Positions 43,999 through 52,816 of a stretch of DNA of 64,000 nucleotides are shown here, piece after piece. This DNA is from Pseudomonadota bacterium. GTDB taxonomy: Bacteria; Pseudomonadota; Gammaproteobacteria; Steroidobacterales; Steroidobacteraceae. How positions within the stretch are numbered: position 1 is the first letter of the stretch; the number at the start of each line of letters is the position of its first letter. The notes beneath the pieces are model-generated. The model had not been told where the DNA came from. It worked only from the letters and a program-made list of their open reading frames with translations, and did no database searches. The position numbers and the translations under genes are program-made. Where the stretch lies: assembly GCA_021808195.1 (NCBI GenBank), contig JAKBCE010000003.1, positions 1 through 64,000 of the forward strand. Reading direction: 5' to 3'.

Positions 43999-44921
43999 GA
44001 CTCCAGGCCCAGATCCTGCAGCGCGCGGGCGTTGTCGGCCCAGTTCTCGCGCACTTTGACCCACAGCGTCAGGTGCAGCCGCCGGCCGAGCAGCGCATTG
44101 AGCGTGCGCCGCGCGGCGGTCCCGACACGCTTCAGCCGCTCCCCGCCGGCGCCAATGACGATCGGCTTCTGCCCCTCCCGATCGACCCAGATCGCCGCAT
44201 CCACTACGAGCTGCCCGTCCTCCTCGACCATGCGCTCGATGTCCACCGCGATGCCGTAGGGCACCTCCTGGTTCAGCTCCAGGGTGAGCTTCTCGCGCAC
44301 CGTCTCGGCGATGCGAAACGCGATGCCCCGGTCGGTGAGCGCATCACGCGCGAACAGCGGCGGGGACAGCGGCAGCTCGGCGGCAATGAGCCCAAGCAGC
44401 GCCTCGAGCCCATCGGCCTTCAGTGCCGAGATCGGCACCACGGCGAGAAACGCATGGCGCGCGGCGAGCTCGGCCAGATACGGCAGCAGCCGCTCGCGCG
44501 GATGCACCCGGTCGACCTTATTCACCACCGCGATGGCCGGCCGTCCGGCGCGTGCAATCCGCTCGAGCGCGAGCGCATCCTCGCTGGTCCACTTCAGCGC
44601 CTCGACCACCAGCACCACCACGTCCGCATCGGCGAGCGCTGCCGCCGCAGTCCGGTTCATTACCTTGTTCAGCGTCCGGCGCGCCTGGCGGTGCAGCCCC
44701 GGGGTGTCGACGAAGGCAATCTGGGCGTCCTCGCGCTGCACCAGGCCGAGGATCCGGTGCCGGGTGGTCTGCGGGCGCGGCGTGACGATGCTGAGTTTGG
44801 TGCCAACCAGCGCGTTGAGCAGCGTCGACTTGCCGACGTTCGGGCGCCCCACCAGCGCGGCGAACCCGCAGTGCAGGGGCGCGGGGGAAGCGGATTCAGG
44901 CTCGCTCATCGGCTCGCTCAT
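43995..44921 (-). CDS. era: GTPase Era
   Basis: A 308-residue GTPase that binds the 3' end of 16S rRNA during 30S maturation. G1 is GRPNVGKST (25-33), G3 FVDTPGLH, G4 VNKVDR, and the C-terminal KH domain has [18 protein letters not shown]. Two candidate starts, ATG at 44921 and at 44909, arise from a 12-base tandem duplication; both overlap the end of rnc. The rnc-era-recO order is typical of proteobacteria. Confidence 0.96.
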   Translation of the reverse strand: MSEPMSEPESASPAPLHCGFAALVGRPNVGKSTLLNALVGTKLSIVTPRPQTTRHRILGLVQREDAQIAFVDTPGLHRQARRTLNKVMNRTAAAALADADVVVLVVEALKWTSEDALALERIARAGRPAIAVVNKVDRVHPRERLLPYLAELAARHAFLAVVPISALKADGLEALLGLIAAELPLSPPLFARDALTDRGIAFRIAETVREKLTLELNQEVPYGIAVDIERMVEEDGQLVVDAAIWVDREGQKPIVIGAGGERLKRVGTAARRTLNALLGRRLHLTLWVKVRENWADNARALQDLGLES

Positions 44922-45609
44922 CGGCTGGTTTCTCGATCATCTGCAGAATTCGCTCAGCGGCCTGCTGCTCGGCCCGGCGACGGCTCGAGCCGCGCCCGTG
45001 CGCAGCGAGCTTGAGCGCCTGCACGGTACAGCCGACCTCGAAGGTCTGGGCATGCGGCTCGCCCTCCACGCGCTCGACAGTGTAGAGCGGCAGGGCGAGG
45101 GAGCGCGATTGCAAAACCTCCTGCAGGCGGGTCTTGGGGTCCTTCAGTGCCTCGAGCGCAGGCAGAGCTGCAATGCGCGGGCTCAGCGAGCGCAGGATGA
45201 ACCCGGCGGCCGCTTCGAGCCCGGCATCGAGGAACAGCGCCCCGCAGAGCGCCTCGAACGCATCGGCGAGGATGGACTCGCGCCGGAAGCCGCCACTTTT
45301 GAGCTCCCCGGAGCCCAGCTGCAGCACCTCCCCGAGACCGAGCTCACCGGCGGTGGCGGCCAGCGGCTCGGCGCTGACCACCCGGGCGCGCAGGCGGCTG
45401 AGGTCCCCTTCGGTGGCCTGCGGAAACTGCTCGAACAGGTGGCGTGCCACCACCATGTTGAGCACCGCATCGCCCAGGAACTCCAGCCGCTCGTTGTTCG
45501 GCCCCGCGGCACTGCGATGGGTGAGTGCCGCGCGGAACAACGCCTCATCCCGGGGGGTGTACTCGAGCCGCTCGCGCAGCCAGCGCTGGGGCCACGCGGG
45601 GCTAGCCAC
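44896..45609 (-). CDS. rnc: Ribonuclease III
   Basis: A 237-residue double-strand-specific RNase for rRNA and mRNA processing. The catalytic signature NERLEFLGDAVL lies at residues 39-50, a second acidic site is ADAFEALCGALFLDAG, and the double-stranded RNA-binding domain ends GRGSSRRRAEQQAAERIL. The start is GTG at 45609, which overlaps the preceding DUF4845 gene by 8 bp. The C-terminus is extended by a short duplicated DERA. Confidence 0.96.
   Translation of the reverse strand: MASPAWPQRWLRERLEYTPRDEALFRAALTHRSAAGPNNERLEFLGDAVLNMVVARHLFEQFPQATEGDLSRLRARVVSAEPLAATAGELGLGEVLQLGSGELKSGGFRRESILADAFEALCGALFLDAGLEAAAGFILRSLSPRIAALPALEALKDPKTRLQEVLQSRSLALPLYTVERVEGEPHAQTFEVGCTVQALKLAAHGRGSSRRRAEQQAAERILQMIEKPADERADERA
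44899..44922. repeat. 12-bp tandem duplication at the rnc/era junction
   Basis: GGCTCGCTCATC occurs twice in direct succession (44899-44910 and 44911-44922). On the minus strand it duplicates ATGAGCGAGCC, giving era two in-frame starts and giving RNase III the C-terminal repeat DERADERA. Both reading frames are preserved because the unit is 12 bases. Confidence 0.85.
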
Positions 45610-45970
45610 CGCCGCTCACGTGCACCGACTTGTCGAATGTCACCCGCATCGTGATGCCCGCGAACAGCGGCGCATAGGCGTAGTAGGCCGCCTGCACGTT
45701 CCAGCCGTTGCGTTCGCGCCGGATGAGAACGTCCTGCACGCTCGGATAGTTCACCGAATCGATCTCGAAGTGCCGAGAAATGGAGCTTTGGATCGCAAAC
45801 GCACTCGGCGCGCCGGTGCTGAACTGCTGCGGCAGCGCATCAAGGGTGCGCGAGACCTTCAGATAATTCAGATACACCGGCGCCAGGCGCAGCCCGGCGT
45901 ACAGACAGATCGCAAATGGCGTGAGCAGAATCAGCCAGCCGATCAGAGTGATGCCACGTTCTCGGCGCAT
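45602..45970 (-). CDS. DUF4845 membrane-anchored protein
   Basis: A 122-residue protein with an N-terminal signal-anchor (RGITLIGWLILLTPFAICL) resembling a type IV pilin-like start, and a periplasmic domain ending TFDKSVHVSGG. It belongs to the DUF4845 family, found almost only between lepB and rnc. Function unknown; co-occurrence with signal peptidase suggests a link to export. It starts 14 bp after lepB ends. Confidence 0.88.
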   Translation of the reverse strand: MRRERGITLIGWLILLTPFAICLYAGLRLAPVYLNYLKVSRTLDALPQQFSTGAPSAFAIQSSISRHFEIDSVNYPSVQDVLIRRERNGWNVQAAYYAYAPLFAGITMRVTFDKSVHVSGGG

Positions 45971-45984
45971 CAGCGCACCCTCCG

Positions 45985-47079
45985 TTACTTGATCTTCATG
46001 CCGATCCGGCTCCAGATCGGCCCGCCCTTACGATTGATGTCCCAGTTGAACCAGATGTAGGTGGCCTTGCCGACGAGGTTGCCCTCGGGCACGAAACCCC
46101 ACACCCGGCTGTCGTCACTGTTGTCGCGATTATCACCAATCATGACATAGTGCCCCGGCGGCACGTCCATCTCCACCAGCTTCTGCTCGTACAGGGGCTC
46201 GGCATCGGGCGGCGGCGTGCCGCCGCAGATGTAGCCGCGGGCATCGGAGCGCGGACAGGTCGGCAGCGGATCGGTCGTGACCTCGAGCGGCACCGGGCAG
46301 AGCAGCACCTGATGGGTGTGCGTGCCGAGATTCTCGGTGGCCAGTTGCATGTTGCGATAGCAGCCGTCGTTGTACGTGCCGGTGACCCGCAGCGCAATTG
46401 GCTTGCCGTTGATGATGAGTCGGTCATCGTGCACCACCACGTGGTCCCCGGGCAGCCCGACCACGCGCTTGATGTAGTCCTCGCGCGGATTGAGCGGATA
46501 GCGGAACACCACCACATCGCCGTGATGCGGCTCGCCGGTAGCGAGGATCTTGGTATGCGTGATCGGCAGGCGCAGCCCGTAGGCGAACTTCTCGACCACG
46601 ATGAAGTCCCCATCGAGCAGCGTCGGCATCATCGAATCGGAGGGGATGCGAAACGGCTCGAACAGAAACGAGCGCACCACCAGCACCGCGAGTGCCACCG
46701 GAAAGAAGCTGCGCGCGTAATCGACCGTGGTCGGCTCGGCCTGCGCAGCCGGATCACGGCCTGCGGCCTGTGCCGCTGCCGCGCGCCGCTTGGCCAGCCA
46801 CTGCGCATCGAGCAGCCAGACGATGCCCGTGACCACGCAGATGAGCAGCAGCACGGCACTGAAGTTCAGCGCCTCGGCGGCAAAAATGCGCAGCACCACC
46901 GCCACCAGCAGCACCGGCAGCACCCGGTAGCACCAGGCGATCAGCGCCGGCTCGCCCGCCGGGGTCGGCGCGAGCACGCGGCGCGGACGGACGAGCCAGT
47001 CATCGATCACGCAGATCAGCCCCACCGGGATCGCCAACCAGGCAAGAACGATGATCAGCTGCAGTACGAACGGCGGCAT
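45985..47079 (-). CDS. lepB: Signal peptidase I
   Basis: A 364-residue inner-membrane peptidase that removes signal peptides of exported proteins. N-terminal helices (FVLQLIIVLAWLAIPVGLI and others to about residue 135) precede the catalytic domain with Ser149 in RIPSDSMMPTL and Lys204 in REDYIKRVVGLPGD, plus MIGDNRDNSDDSR. An insert with four cysteines at about residues 255-300 (CYRNMQL, CPVPLEV, CPRSDARGYICGG) is larger than usual. Start at 47079 has GGAG upstream. Confidence 0.95.
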   Translation of the reverse strand: MPPFVLQLIIVLAWLAIPVGLICVIDDWLVRPRRVLAPTPAGEPALIAWCYRVLPVLLVAVVLRIFAAEALNFSAVLLLICVVTGIVWLLDAQWLAKRRAAAAQAAGRDPAAQAEPTTVDYARSFFPVALAVLVVRSFLFEPFRIPSDSMMPTLLDGDFIVVEKFAYGLRLPITHTKILATGEPHHGDVVVFRYPLNPREDYIKRVVGLPGDHVVVHDDRLIINGKPIALRVTGTYNDGCYRNMQLATENLGTHTHQVLLCPVPLEVTTDPLPTCPRSDARGYICGGTPPPDAEPLYEQKLVEMDVPPGHYVMIGDNRDNSDDSRVWGFVPEGNLVGKATYIWFNWDINRKGGPIWSRIGMKIK

Positions 47080-47181
47080 GGCAACTCCATTGACGAGGAT
47101 GGGCACTGACCCGCACGCCGCGTGCACCGGGGCGCGCCGTGCGGGTGCGAGACAAGAGGCGAAGGAGCTCGGGCCGGCACG

Positions 47182-48975
47182 CTACTTGCGGCCCACCTTG
47201 AGCACCGCGAGGAACGCCGCCTGGGGAATCTCGACCCGACCGAGCTGCTTCATGCGCTTCTTGCCCTCTTTTTGCTTCTCGAGCAACTTGCGCTTGCGGC
47301 TGATGTCCCCGCCATAGCATTTGGCGAGCACGTTCTTGCGCAGCGCCTTGACCGTGGCGCGCGCGATGATCGCGCTGCCGATCGCCGCCTGCACGGCGAC
47401 CTCGAACATCTGGCGCGGAATCAGCTCGTGCATCTTGTCGACGAGTTCGCGGCCGCGGTGATAGGCGTTCTCGCGGTGCACGATGATCGAGAGCGCATCG
47501 ACGCGCTCACCGTTGATGAGGATGTCGAGCTTGACCAGCGGGGCGGCCTGGAAGTGCGAGAACTCGTAGTCGAAAGAGGCGTAACCGCGGCTCACGGACT
47601 TCAGGCGATCGAAGAAATCGAGCACCACCTCGGCGAGCGGCAACTCGTACTGCAGCGAGACCTGCGTGCCGAGGTACTGCATTTTCTTCTGCACGCCGCG
47701 CTTCTCCTCGCACAGCTGCAGCACCGCCCCGACGTGATCGGGCGGCACGAGAATGTTGGCGACGATGATCGGCTCGCGGATCTGCTCGATCTCATTCAGC
47801 GGCGGCAGCTTCGCCGGGTTGTCGACCGACACGACCTGTCCGTCGGTGCGCGCCACCTCGTAGACCACCGTCGGGGCGCTGGTGACCAGATCGAGGTGAT
47901 ACTCGCGCTCGAGCCGCTCCTGCACGATATCCATGTGCAGCAGGCCGAGGAAACCGCAGCGGAACCCGAAGCCGAGTGCCCCGGAGACCTCCGGCTCGTA
48001 GTGCAGCGCCGAGTCATTCAGCCGCAGCTTCGCAAGCGCATCGCGAAAGCTCTCGTAGTCCTCCGAGTCGACCGGAAACAGGCCCGCGAACACGCGCGGC
48101 TTGATCTGCCGGAACCCCGGCAGCGCGCTGGCCGCCGGCCGATTCTCGAGCGTGATGGTATCGCCCACCGGCGCGCCGTCGATTTCCTTGATGCCGGCCA
48201 CGATGAAGCCGACATCGCCGGCCGAGAGTGCCGGCTGCACGAGCGGTTTGGGCGTGAAGCGCCCGAGCCGATCGACGTTGTGCGCGCGGCCCGTCGAGAC
48301 GACCCGAATCTTCTCGCCCGTGGCGACGCGGCCGTTGACCACGCGCACCAGGGAGACCACGCCCACGTAGTTGTCGAACCACGAGTCGATGATCAACGCC
48401 TGCAGGGGCGCCTCGGGATCCCCGCGCGGGGCCGGAATGCGCCGGATCAGCGCCTCGAGCAGCTCGCCCACCCCCTCGCCCGTTTTCGCGCTGACGCGCA
48501 GCGCATCGTGCGCCTCGATGCCGATGATCTCCTCGATCTCACGCATCACGCGTTCCGGATCAGCCGAGGGCAGATCGATCTTGTTGATGACCGGCAGTAC
48601 CTCCAGGCCCTGCTCGATCGCGGTGTAGCAGTTCGCGACGCTCTGCGCCTCGACGCCCTGGGAGGCATCGACCACGAGCAGCGCGCCGTCGCAAGCGGCA
48701 AGCGAGCGGGATACCTCGTAGGAGAAATCGACGTGCCCGGGGGTGTCGATCATGTTGAGCTGGTAGCGCTGCCCGTCGCGCGCGTCGTAATAGAGCGTGA
48801 CGCTCTGCGCCTTGATCGTAATGCCGCGCTCGCGCTCGAGATCCATCGAGTCGAGCACCTGCGAATGCATTTCGCGCTCTTCGAGACCGCGGCACAGCTG
48901 GATGAAGCGATCGGCAAGCGTTGACTTGCCATGATCGACGTGGGCGATGATGCAAAAATTACGTATAAGCCGCAT
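47182..48975 (-). CDS. lepA: Elongation factor 4 (LepA)
   Basis: A 597-residue translational GTPase. The start [19 protein letters not shown] holds the G1 motif; [25 protein letters not shown] and [13 protein letters not shown] are G2, G3 and G4. The C-terminal LepA-specific domain ends with [22 protein letters not shown] text, conserved across the family. It precedes lepB by 102 bp, the usual lepA-lepB order. Confidence 0.97.
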   Translation of the reverse strand: MRLIRNFCIIAHVDHGKSTLADRFIQLCRGLEEREMHSQVLDSMDLERERGITIKAQSVTLYYDARDGQRYQLNMIDTPGHVDFSYEVSRSLAACDGALLVVDASQGVEAQSVANCYTAIEQGLEVLPVINKIDLPSADPERVMREIEEIIGIEAHDALRVSAKTGEGVGELLEALIRRIPAPRGDPEAPLQALIIDSWFDNYVGVVSLVRVVNGRVATGEKIRVVSTGRAHNVDRLGRFTPKPLVQPALSAGDVGFIVAGIKEIDGAPVGDTITLENRPAASALPGFRQIKPRVFAGLFPVDSEDYESFRDALAKLRLNDSALHYEPEVSGALGFGFRCGFLGLLHMDIVQERLEREYHLDLVTSAPTVVYEVARTDGQVVSVDNPAKLPPLNEIEQIREPIIVANILVPPDHVGAVLQLCEEKRGVQKKMQYLGTQVSLQYELPLAEVVLDFFDRLKSVSRGYASFDYEFSHFQAAPLVKLDILINGERVDALSIIVHRENAYHRGRELVDKMHELIPRQMFEVAVQAAIGSAIIARATVKALRKNVLAKCYGGDISRKRKLLEKQKEGKKRMKQLGRVEIPQAAFLAVLKVGRK

Positions 48976-49092
48976 GAATCCGGGCCGCGTTCAGTGCCGC
49001 GCCAGATTGTCAGCGGCGGGCGGATTATACCTGCTACCGGGATGGGAATAAGCCCCCGTGCGCACCCCGCCTGAGCGCGCCGGTCGGTGGGC

Positions 49093-49341
49093 TCAGGCGC
49101 CCGCCAACCGACGTTGCAGGGCCGGGCCGTCGAAACGAAAGCGACACACCAGCTCCCCGTTGAGCAGCAGCACCGGCACCTGCAGGCCGTAGCGGCTCTG
49201 CAGTTGCGGGTCGCTGTCCACATCGAGCCGGGTGAGCGGCGGCAGCGGCACACTGGCGCCAAAGGCCTGCAGCGCCTCGAGCATCTCATCGCAGAGTAGG
49301 CAGTCGCGGCGCGACACCAGGGTCAGAACCGGTTCACTCAT
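49093..49341 (-). CDS. Glutaredoxin-like thiol-disulphide protein
   Basis: An 82-residue thioredoxin-fold protein of the DUF836/glutaredoxin-like group: LTLVSRRDCLLCDEMLEAL with a CxxC (Cys14, Cys17), the cis-proline loop LQVPVLLLNGELV, and a short C-terminal helix. Target unknown. It overlaps the rseB stop by 4 bp and so belongs to the rpoE-rseA-rseB operon, suggesting induction in envelope stress. Confidence 0.86.
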   Translation of the reverse strand: MSEPVLTLVSRRDCLLCDEMLEALQAFGASVPLPPLTRLDVDSDPQLQSRYGLQVPVLLLNGELVCRFRFDGPALQRRLAGA

Positions 49342-50375
49342 GGCGGGGGCACCGAATGGGCGAACGGTCCGCCCGGCAGGGCCGAATACGCCGCGGGCTG
49401 CGCCCGCACCGAATCGGCGATGGAACGCACGGTGCGCGCCGGCGCCTCGCCCACCGCCGTCACGCGATGGCCGTCGACGAAGGTCGAGAACACGTAGGAC
49501 GCACCCATATGGGCCGATTCTACCGCGGGCGCCCGCCGCCGGTGACGGCGCACCTGTGGAGCAACGAATACCGACACCGAGGCGAGACCGTCGGTGTAAA
49601 CCAGATGCTCGACCGGTCCGGGTGCCCCGGGCATGCTCTGGGCGACCTTGGTCGCCATGCGAAATCCGGGCGGCAGCCACAGCGCACTCCAGACCAGCGC
49701 GGGTTTCTTCGGCGGCGCCGATGCATCGCGCAACCAGCGATAGCCGACCGTCGAGAGATGCGGCGCGAAGGCCGAATCGGGAATATGCCGCTCGATGGTG
49801 AGCGTCGCGAAGGCGATCTGCTCGATCACGTGCCCGCCGTGGCGCGCGTCCCATAGCTGGATCTTCAGCGGCATGCCCGCCCGGTCGATCCAGAGCCGAT
49901 AGCCGTAGCGATACTGATCACGCGGCATGACGGTGATCAGGCGTGTCAGATGCTGATCGATGCGCGTCTGCGCCCCTTCGTGCAGCGTGTAGAAGCGCTC
50001 GGTCGCACGGTTGAGCATCGGTACGGTGCCGATCAGCGAGCTCTGGGAGGGAATCTGTTCGACCAGCACCTCGTGCTTATCGGGCAGATAACAGGTCAGA
50101 TTCGAGCCGGTGCGCACGAATTCGCGCCCCGAGCCGTCGAGCGACTCGAGCCGCTCGGAGACCACCCCATCCTTGAGGCGGTGGATGATGCGCAGCATCT
50201 GCACCCGCCGCCCGTCCCAGTGCGCGAAGGTGCCCTCGTAATTGAGGGTGGTGAGCGCGTGATTCATCCGCTCGAGCCACACTGCCGGCTCCCCGGCGCA
50301 GGCAACCGCCCCGCCGATCGCCCACACCGCCAGCCAGGCGCCGAGCCGCTCGCTAGTGCGGAGCGTGCGTCGCAT
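49338..50375 (-). CDS. rseB: Sigma-E regulatory protein RseB/MucB
   Basis: A 345-residue periplasmic protein that binds the anti-sigma factor RseA and shields it from DegS, sensing mislocalised lipoproteins or LPS. The signal peptide ends AVACAGEP. The N-terminal LolA-like domain has WLERMNHALTTLNYEGTF and RIIHRLKDGVVSERLESLDG; the smaller C-terminal domain contains HLVYTDGLASVSVFV and ASYVFSTFVDGHRVTAVGE. It overlaps rseA by 23 bp. Confidence 0.94.
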   Translation of the reverse strand: MRRTLRTSERLGAWLAVWAIGGAVACAGEPAVWLERMNHALTTLNYEGTFAHWDGRRVQMLRIIHRLKDGVVSERLESLDGSGREFVRTGSNLTCYLPDKHEVLVEQIPSQSSLIGTVPMLNRATERFYTLHEGAQTRIDQHLTRLITVMPRDQYRYGYRLWIDRAGMPLKIQLWDARHGGHVIEQIAFATLTIERHIPDSAFAPHLSTVGYRWLRDASAPPKKPALVWSALWLPPGFRMATKVAQSMPGAPGPVEHLVYTDGLASVSVFVAPQVRRHRRRAPAVESAHMGASYVFSTFVDGHRVTAVGEAPARTVRSIADSVRAQPAAYSALPGGPFAHSVPPP

Positions 50376-51006
50376 GGCGGTGCGCGACCGTTGCGTGCCG
50401 AGCCGTATGGACCGGTCGGCTCAGGGTACGCGTCTCGCTCACCATGAGCGAGGACAGCAGACTGCCGCCGCTGATCGGCCAGGAGTAGGCGCTGTGCGCC
50501 ACGACATAATCGGCCAGCTGCGTCGGTGGCATCGGCGTCATCGGCTGCAGCGACTGCGGCGGCACGACATAACTGTCGGGCGTGTGGGCGGTGCGCGGTG
50601 CGGCAGTCGGTGACGTCACGCTCGCCACGGTGGCGAGTGAGGCCGGCTGCACGCCCGGTCCGCCGGCATGGGCGCGCAGCCACAGAATCGACAGCGCCGC
50701 CACCCCGGCCGCCACTGCGGCGCCGGAAACCATGCGCACCCACGGGGACTCGAGGGGTCGGCGGCTCACGCTGCCGCTCGCGAGCTGCGGCTCCTGGCTG
50801 AGCGCGGCCGTGACGCGCCCGGCGACGGTGCTTTGCAGCACCACGCCGCGCTCGGCGCGGATCACCGCCCCGATGAGCGCATACCGGCCCCAGCGTGCCT
50901 TGAGCGCTTCGTCGCGCGAGAGCCGTCGGGCAAGCAGCTCGCACTCCTCGGCCGGCAGCTCGTCATCGAACATCGCAGACAGCTGACTGTCGAGTTCCTC
51001 GTTCAT
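50353..51006 (-). CDS. rseA: Anti-sigma-E factor RseA/MucA
   Basis: A 217-residue single-pass inner-membrane protein. The cytoplasmic sigma-binding domain has the family start NEELDSQLSAMFDDELP and RDEALKARWGRYALIGAV; a transmembrane helix lies at about residues 92-110 (VSGAAVAAGVAALSILWL); the periplasmic part is the DegS/RseB target. It overlaps the rpoE stop by 4 bp (ATGA), so repressor and sigma factor are made together. Confidence 0.92.
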   Translation of the reverse strand: MNEELDSQLSAMFDDELPAEECELLARRLSRDEALKARWGRYALIGAVIRAERGVVLQSTVAGRVTAALSQEPQLASGSVSRRPLESPWVRMVSGAAVAAGVAALSILWLRAHAGGPGVQPASLATVASVTSPTAAPRTAHTPDSYVVPPQSLQPMTPMPPTQLADYVVAHSAYSWPISGGSLLSSLMVSETRTLSRPVHTARHATVAHRHATHAPH

Positions 51007-51611
51007 CCGAGTTCCTCCGTACGGCCGAGACCTCCTTCAAACACCTCGCGCAGGCGCTGATCGATCGCCTCGCGGGCCCGGAAAATCCGCGAGCGCACCG
51101 TGCCTACCGGGCAGCCCATGGTGGCGGCGATCTGCTCATAGGAGAGCCCCTCGAGCTCGCGCAGCACGATGGCGGTGCGCAAGTCCTCCGGCAGCTGCTC
51201 GATCGCCGCGTTGACGGTCTGGCGGATCTCATCGGTGAGAACCAGACCCTCGGGTGTCTCGGAATCCTTCAGTCGGCCTTGCATGTCATAGGACTCGTCG
51301 ATGCTGTCGCGATCGAAGTCATAATCGACCGGACTGCGGTCACGGGAAACCACCGCGTTCTTCGCAGTGTTGATGGCGATGCGATAGAGCCAGGTGTAAA
51401 AGGCGCTGTCGCCCCGAAATTGCGGCAATGCCCGGTAGGCCTTGATGAAGGCTTCCTGGGCGATATCCTCGGCTTCGGCCGGATTACGGACATAGCGCGT
51501 CACCAGCTTGACCAACTTGTGCTGGTACTTCAGCACCAGCGCATCAAAAGCGCCCTTGTCGCCTCGCTGTACCCGGCGAACCAGGCTCAAATCGCTGACA
51601 TCGGCGCTCAT
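51003..51611 (-). CDS. rpoE: RNA polymerase sigma-E factor
   Basis: A 202-residue group IV sigma factor for the envelope stress response. Region 2 has VRNPAEAEDIAQEAFIKAYR and SAFYTWLYRIAINTAKN; region 4 has EGLSYEQIAATMGCPVGTVR followed by SRIFRAREAI. The ATG at 51611 is preferred over the upstream in-frame start because it gives the standard SADVSDLSLVRRVQRGD N-terminus. A sigma-E-type promoter lies 50 bases upstream, indicating autoregulation. First gene of rpoE-rseA-rseB-grx. Confidence 0.95.
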   Translation of the reverse strand: MSADVSDLSLVRRVQRGDKGAFDALVLKYQHKLVKLVTRYVRNPAEAEDIAQEAFIKAYRALPQFRGDSAFYTWLYRIAINTAKNAVVSRDRSPVDYDFDRDSIDESYDMQGRLKDSETPEGLVLTDEIRQTVNAAIEQLPEDLRTAIVLRELEGLSYEQIAATMGCPVGTVRSRIFRAREAIDQRLREVFEGGLGRTEELG

Positions 51612-51660
51612 TGCGCGCCCTCTGCTCCACAATAAGGAAGGCCGCTCGCGCCGCGACCTG

Positions 51661-51688
51661 AATAGACACTGAATCTTTGGATAAGTTC
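51661..51688 (-). promoter_or_regulatory. Sigma-E-type autoregulatory promoter of rpoE
   Basis: On the minus strand GAACTT (51688-51683) is followed after 16 bases by TCTATT (51666-51661). The family consensus is GGAACTT, 16-17 bases, then TCTGA or TCAAA. The -35 matches the core hexamer and the -10 keeps TCT. Transcription would begin about 40-45 bases before the rpoE ATG. Confidence 0.6.
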
Positions 51689-51737
51689 AGATGTCCTCAC
51701 GTTCCCTGCGCCCCGCGGGCCGGAGCGCGCGTGCCGA

Positions 51738-52013
51738 TCATGCCCCAGGTGCGCTCCCCCCGCCAGCGGTACGGAGGATTTGGCGCGCGAGGGCCGCCAG
51801 CTCCGCATCCTGAGGCGTCACGCCGGCGAGCAGGTACTCGGCCAGCTGCGGATCGGGCAACTCGAGCAGCCGCTCGAGCCGGCGCCGCTGCCCGGGGTCG
51901 GACTCCCCGAGATGCGCCGCCGCGTAACGCTCGAGCAGCACGTCGAGTTCCTTCAGCCCCCGCCGGCAGCGCCACAGCAACCGCCGTCCCTCGGCATCGA
52001 GCGGCGCAGCCAC
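51738..52013 (-). CDS. sdhE: Succinate dehydrogenase flavinylation factor
   Basis: A 91-residue small acidic helical protein that promotes covalent FAD attachment to SdhA. The signature RRGLKELDVLLERYAAAHL (the RGxxE motif family) lies at about residues 18-36, followed by LLELPDPQLAEYLLAG. No ATG fits; GTG at 52013, 5 bases after the sdhB stop, gives the normal start VAAPLDAEGRRLLWRCRRG. It ends the sdhCDAB operon. Confidence 0.9.
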   Translation of the reverse strand: MAAPLDAEGRRLLWRCRRGLKELDVLLERYAAAHLGESDPGQRRRLERLLELPDPQLAEYLLAGVTPQDAELAALARQILRTAGGGSAPGA

Positions 52014-52018
52014 TGCCT

Positions 52019-52801
52019 TCAGCTCTGCCGCTGCACGAGCATCTTCTTGATCTCGGCAATGGCTTTGGCGGGATTGAGATCTTTCGGGCACACGTCCGTG
52101 CAGTTCATGATGGTGTGGCAGCGGTAGAGCTTGAAGGGATCCTCGAGCGCATCGAGCCGCTCGCCGCTCGCCTCGTCACGGCTGTCGATGATCCAGCGAT
52201 AGGCGGCCATCAGCGCCGCCGGGCCGAGGTAGCGGTCACTGTTCCACCAGTAGCTCGGGCAGGCGGTCGAGCAGCACGCGCACAGAATGCAGGCGGCCGG
52301 CCGGTCGATCTTCTCCTGCTCTTCCTTCGACTGCAGCCGCTCGCTGTCGGGCGGCGCCGGGCTGTGGGTGATCAGCCAGGGTTTGACCGAGGCGTACTGG
52401 GCGTAGAACTGGGTGAGGTCCGGCACCAAGTCCTTCACCACCGGCATGTGCGGCAGCGGATAGATGCGGATCTCCCGCCCGAGGTCCTGCATCGAGGTCG
52501 TGCAGGCGAGGCGGTTCACCCCGTCGATGTTCATCGCGCACGAACCGCAGATGCCCTCGCGGCAGGAGCGGCGGAAGGTGAGCGAGGCATCGAGGCTGCC
52601 TTTGATGCGAATCAGCGCATCGAGCACCATCGGGCCGCACTCGCTGACGTCGAGCTCGAAGGTATCGAGGCGCGGGTTCTCGCCCGAGCTCGGATCGAAG
52701 CGGTAGATGCGAAACGTGCGCAGCGCGCGCGCCCCGTCCGGCGCTTTGTGCGTGACACCGGTGCGGATGCGCGAGTTGGCGGGCAGTCGGAACTCAGCCA
52801 T
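52019..52801 (-). CDS. sdhB: Succinate dehydrogenase iron-sulphur subunit
   Basis: A 260-residue subunit of respiratory complex II. The [2Fe-2S] site is [16 protein letters not shown] plus a later cysteine; the [4Fe-4S] and [3Fe-4S] sites are [13 protein letters not shown] and [15 protein letters not shown]. It carries electrons from FAD in SdhA to quinone at SdhCD. It follows sdhA by 15 bp. Confidence 0.97.
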   Translation of the reverse strand: MAEFRLPANSRIRTGVTHKAPDGARALRTFRIYRFDPSSGENPRLDTFELDVSECGPMVLDALIRIKGSLDASLTFRRSCREGICGSCAMNIDGVNRLACTTSMQDLGREIRIYPLPHMPVVKDLVPDLTQFYAQYASVKPWLITHSPAPPDSERLQSKEEQEKIDRPAACILCACCSTACPSYWWNSDRYLGPAALMAAYRWIIDSRDEASGERLDALEDPFKLYRCHTIMNCTDVCPKDLNPAKAIAEIKKMLVQRQS

Positions 52802-52816
52802 CGGAAAACCTTGCTC

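Noticed and set aside
47122..48924. A plus-strand frame of about 600 codons
   Set aside because: Mirror of lepA; a shadow of codon bias in a GC-rich gene.
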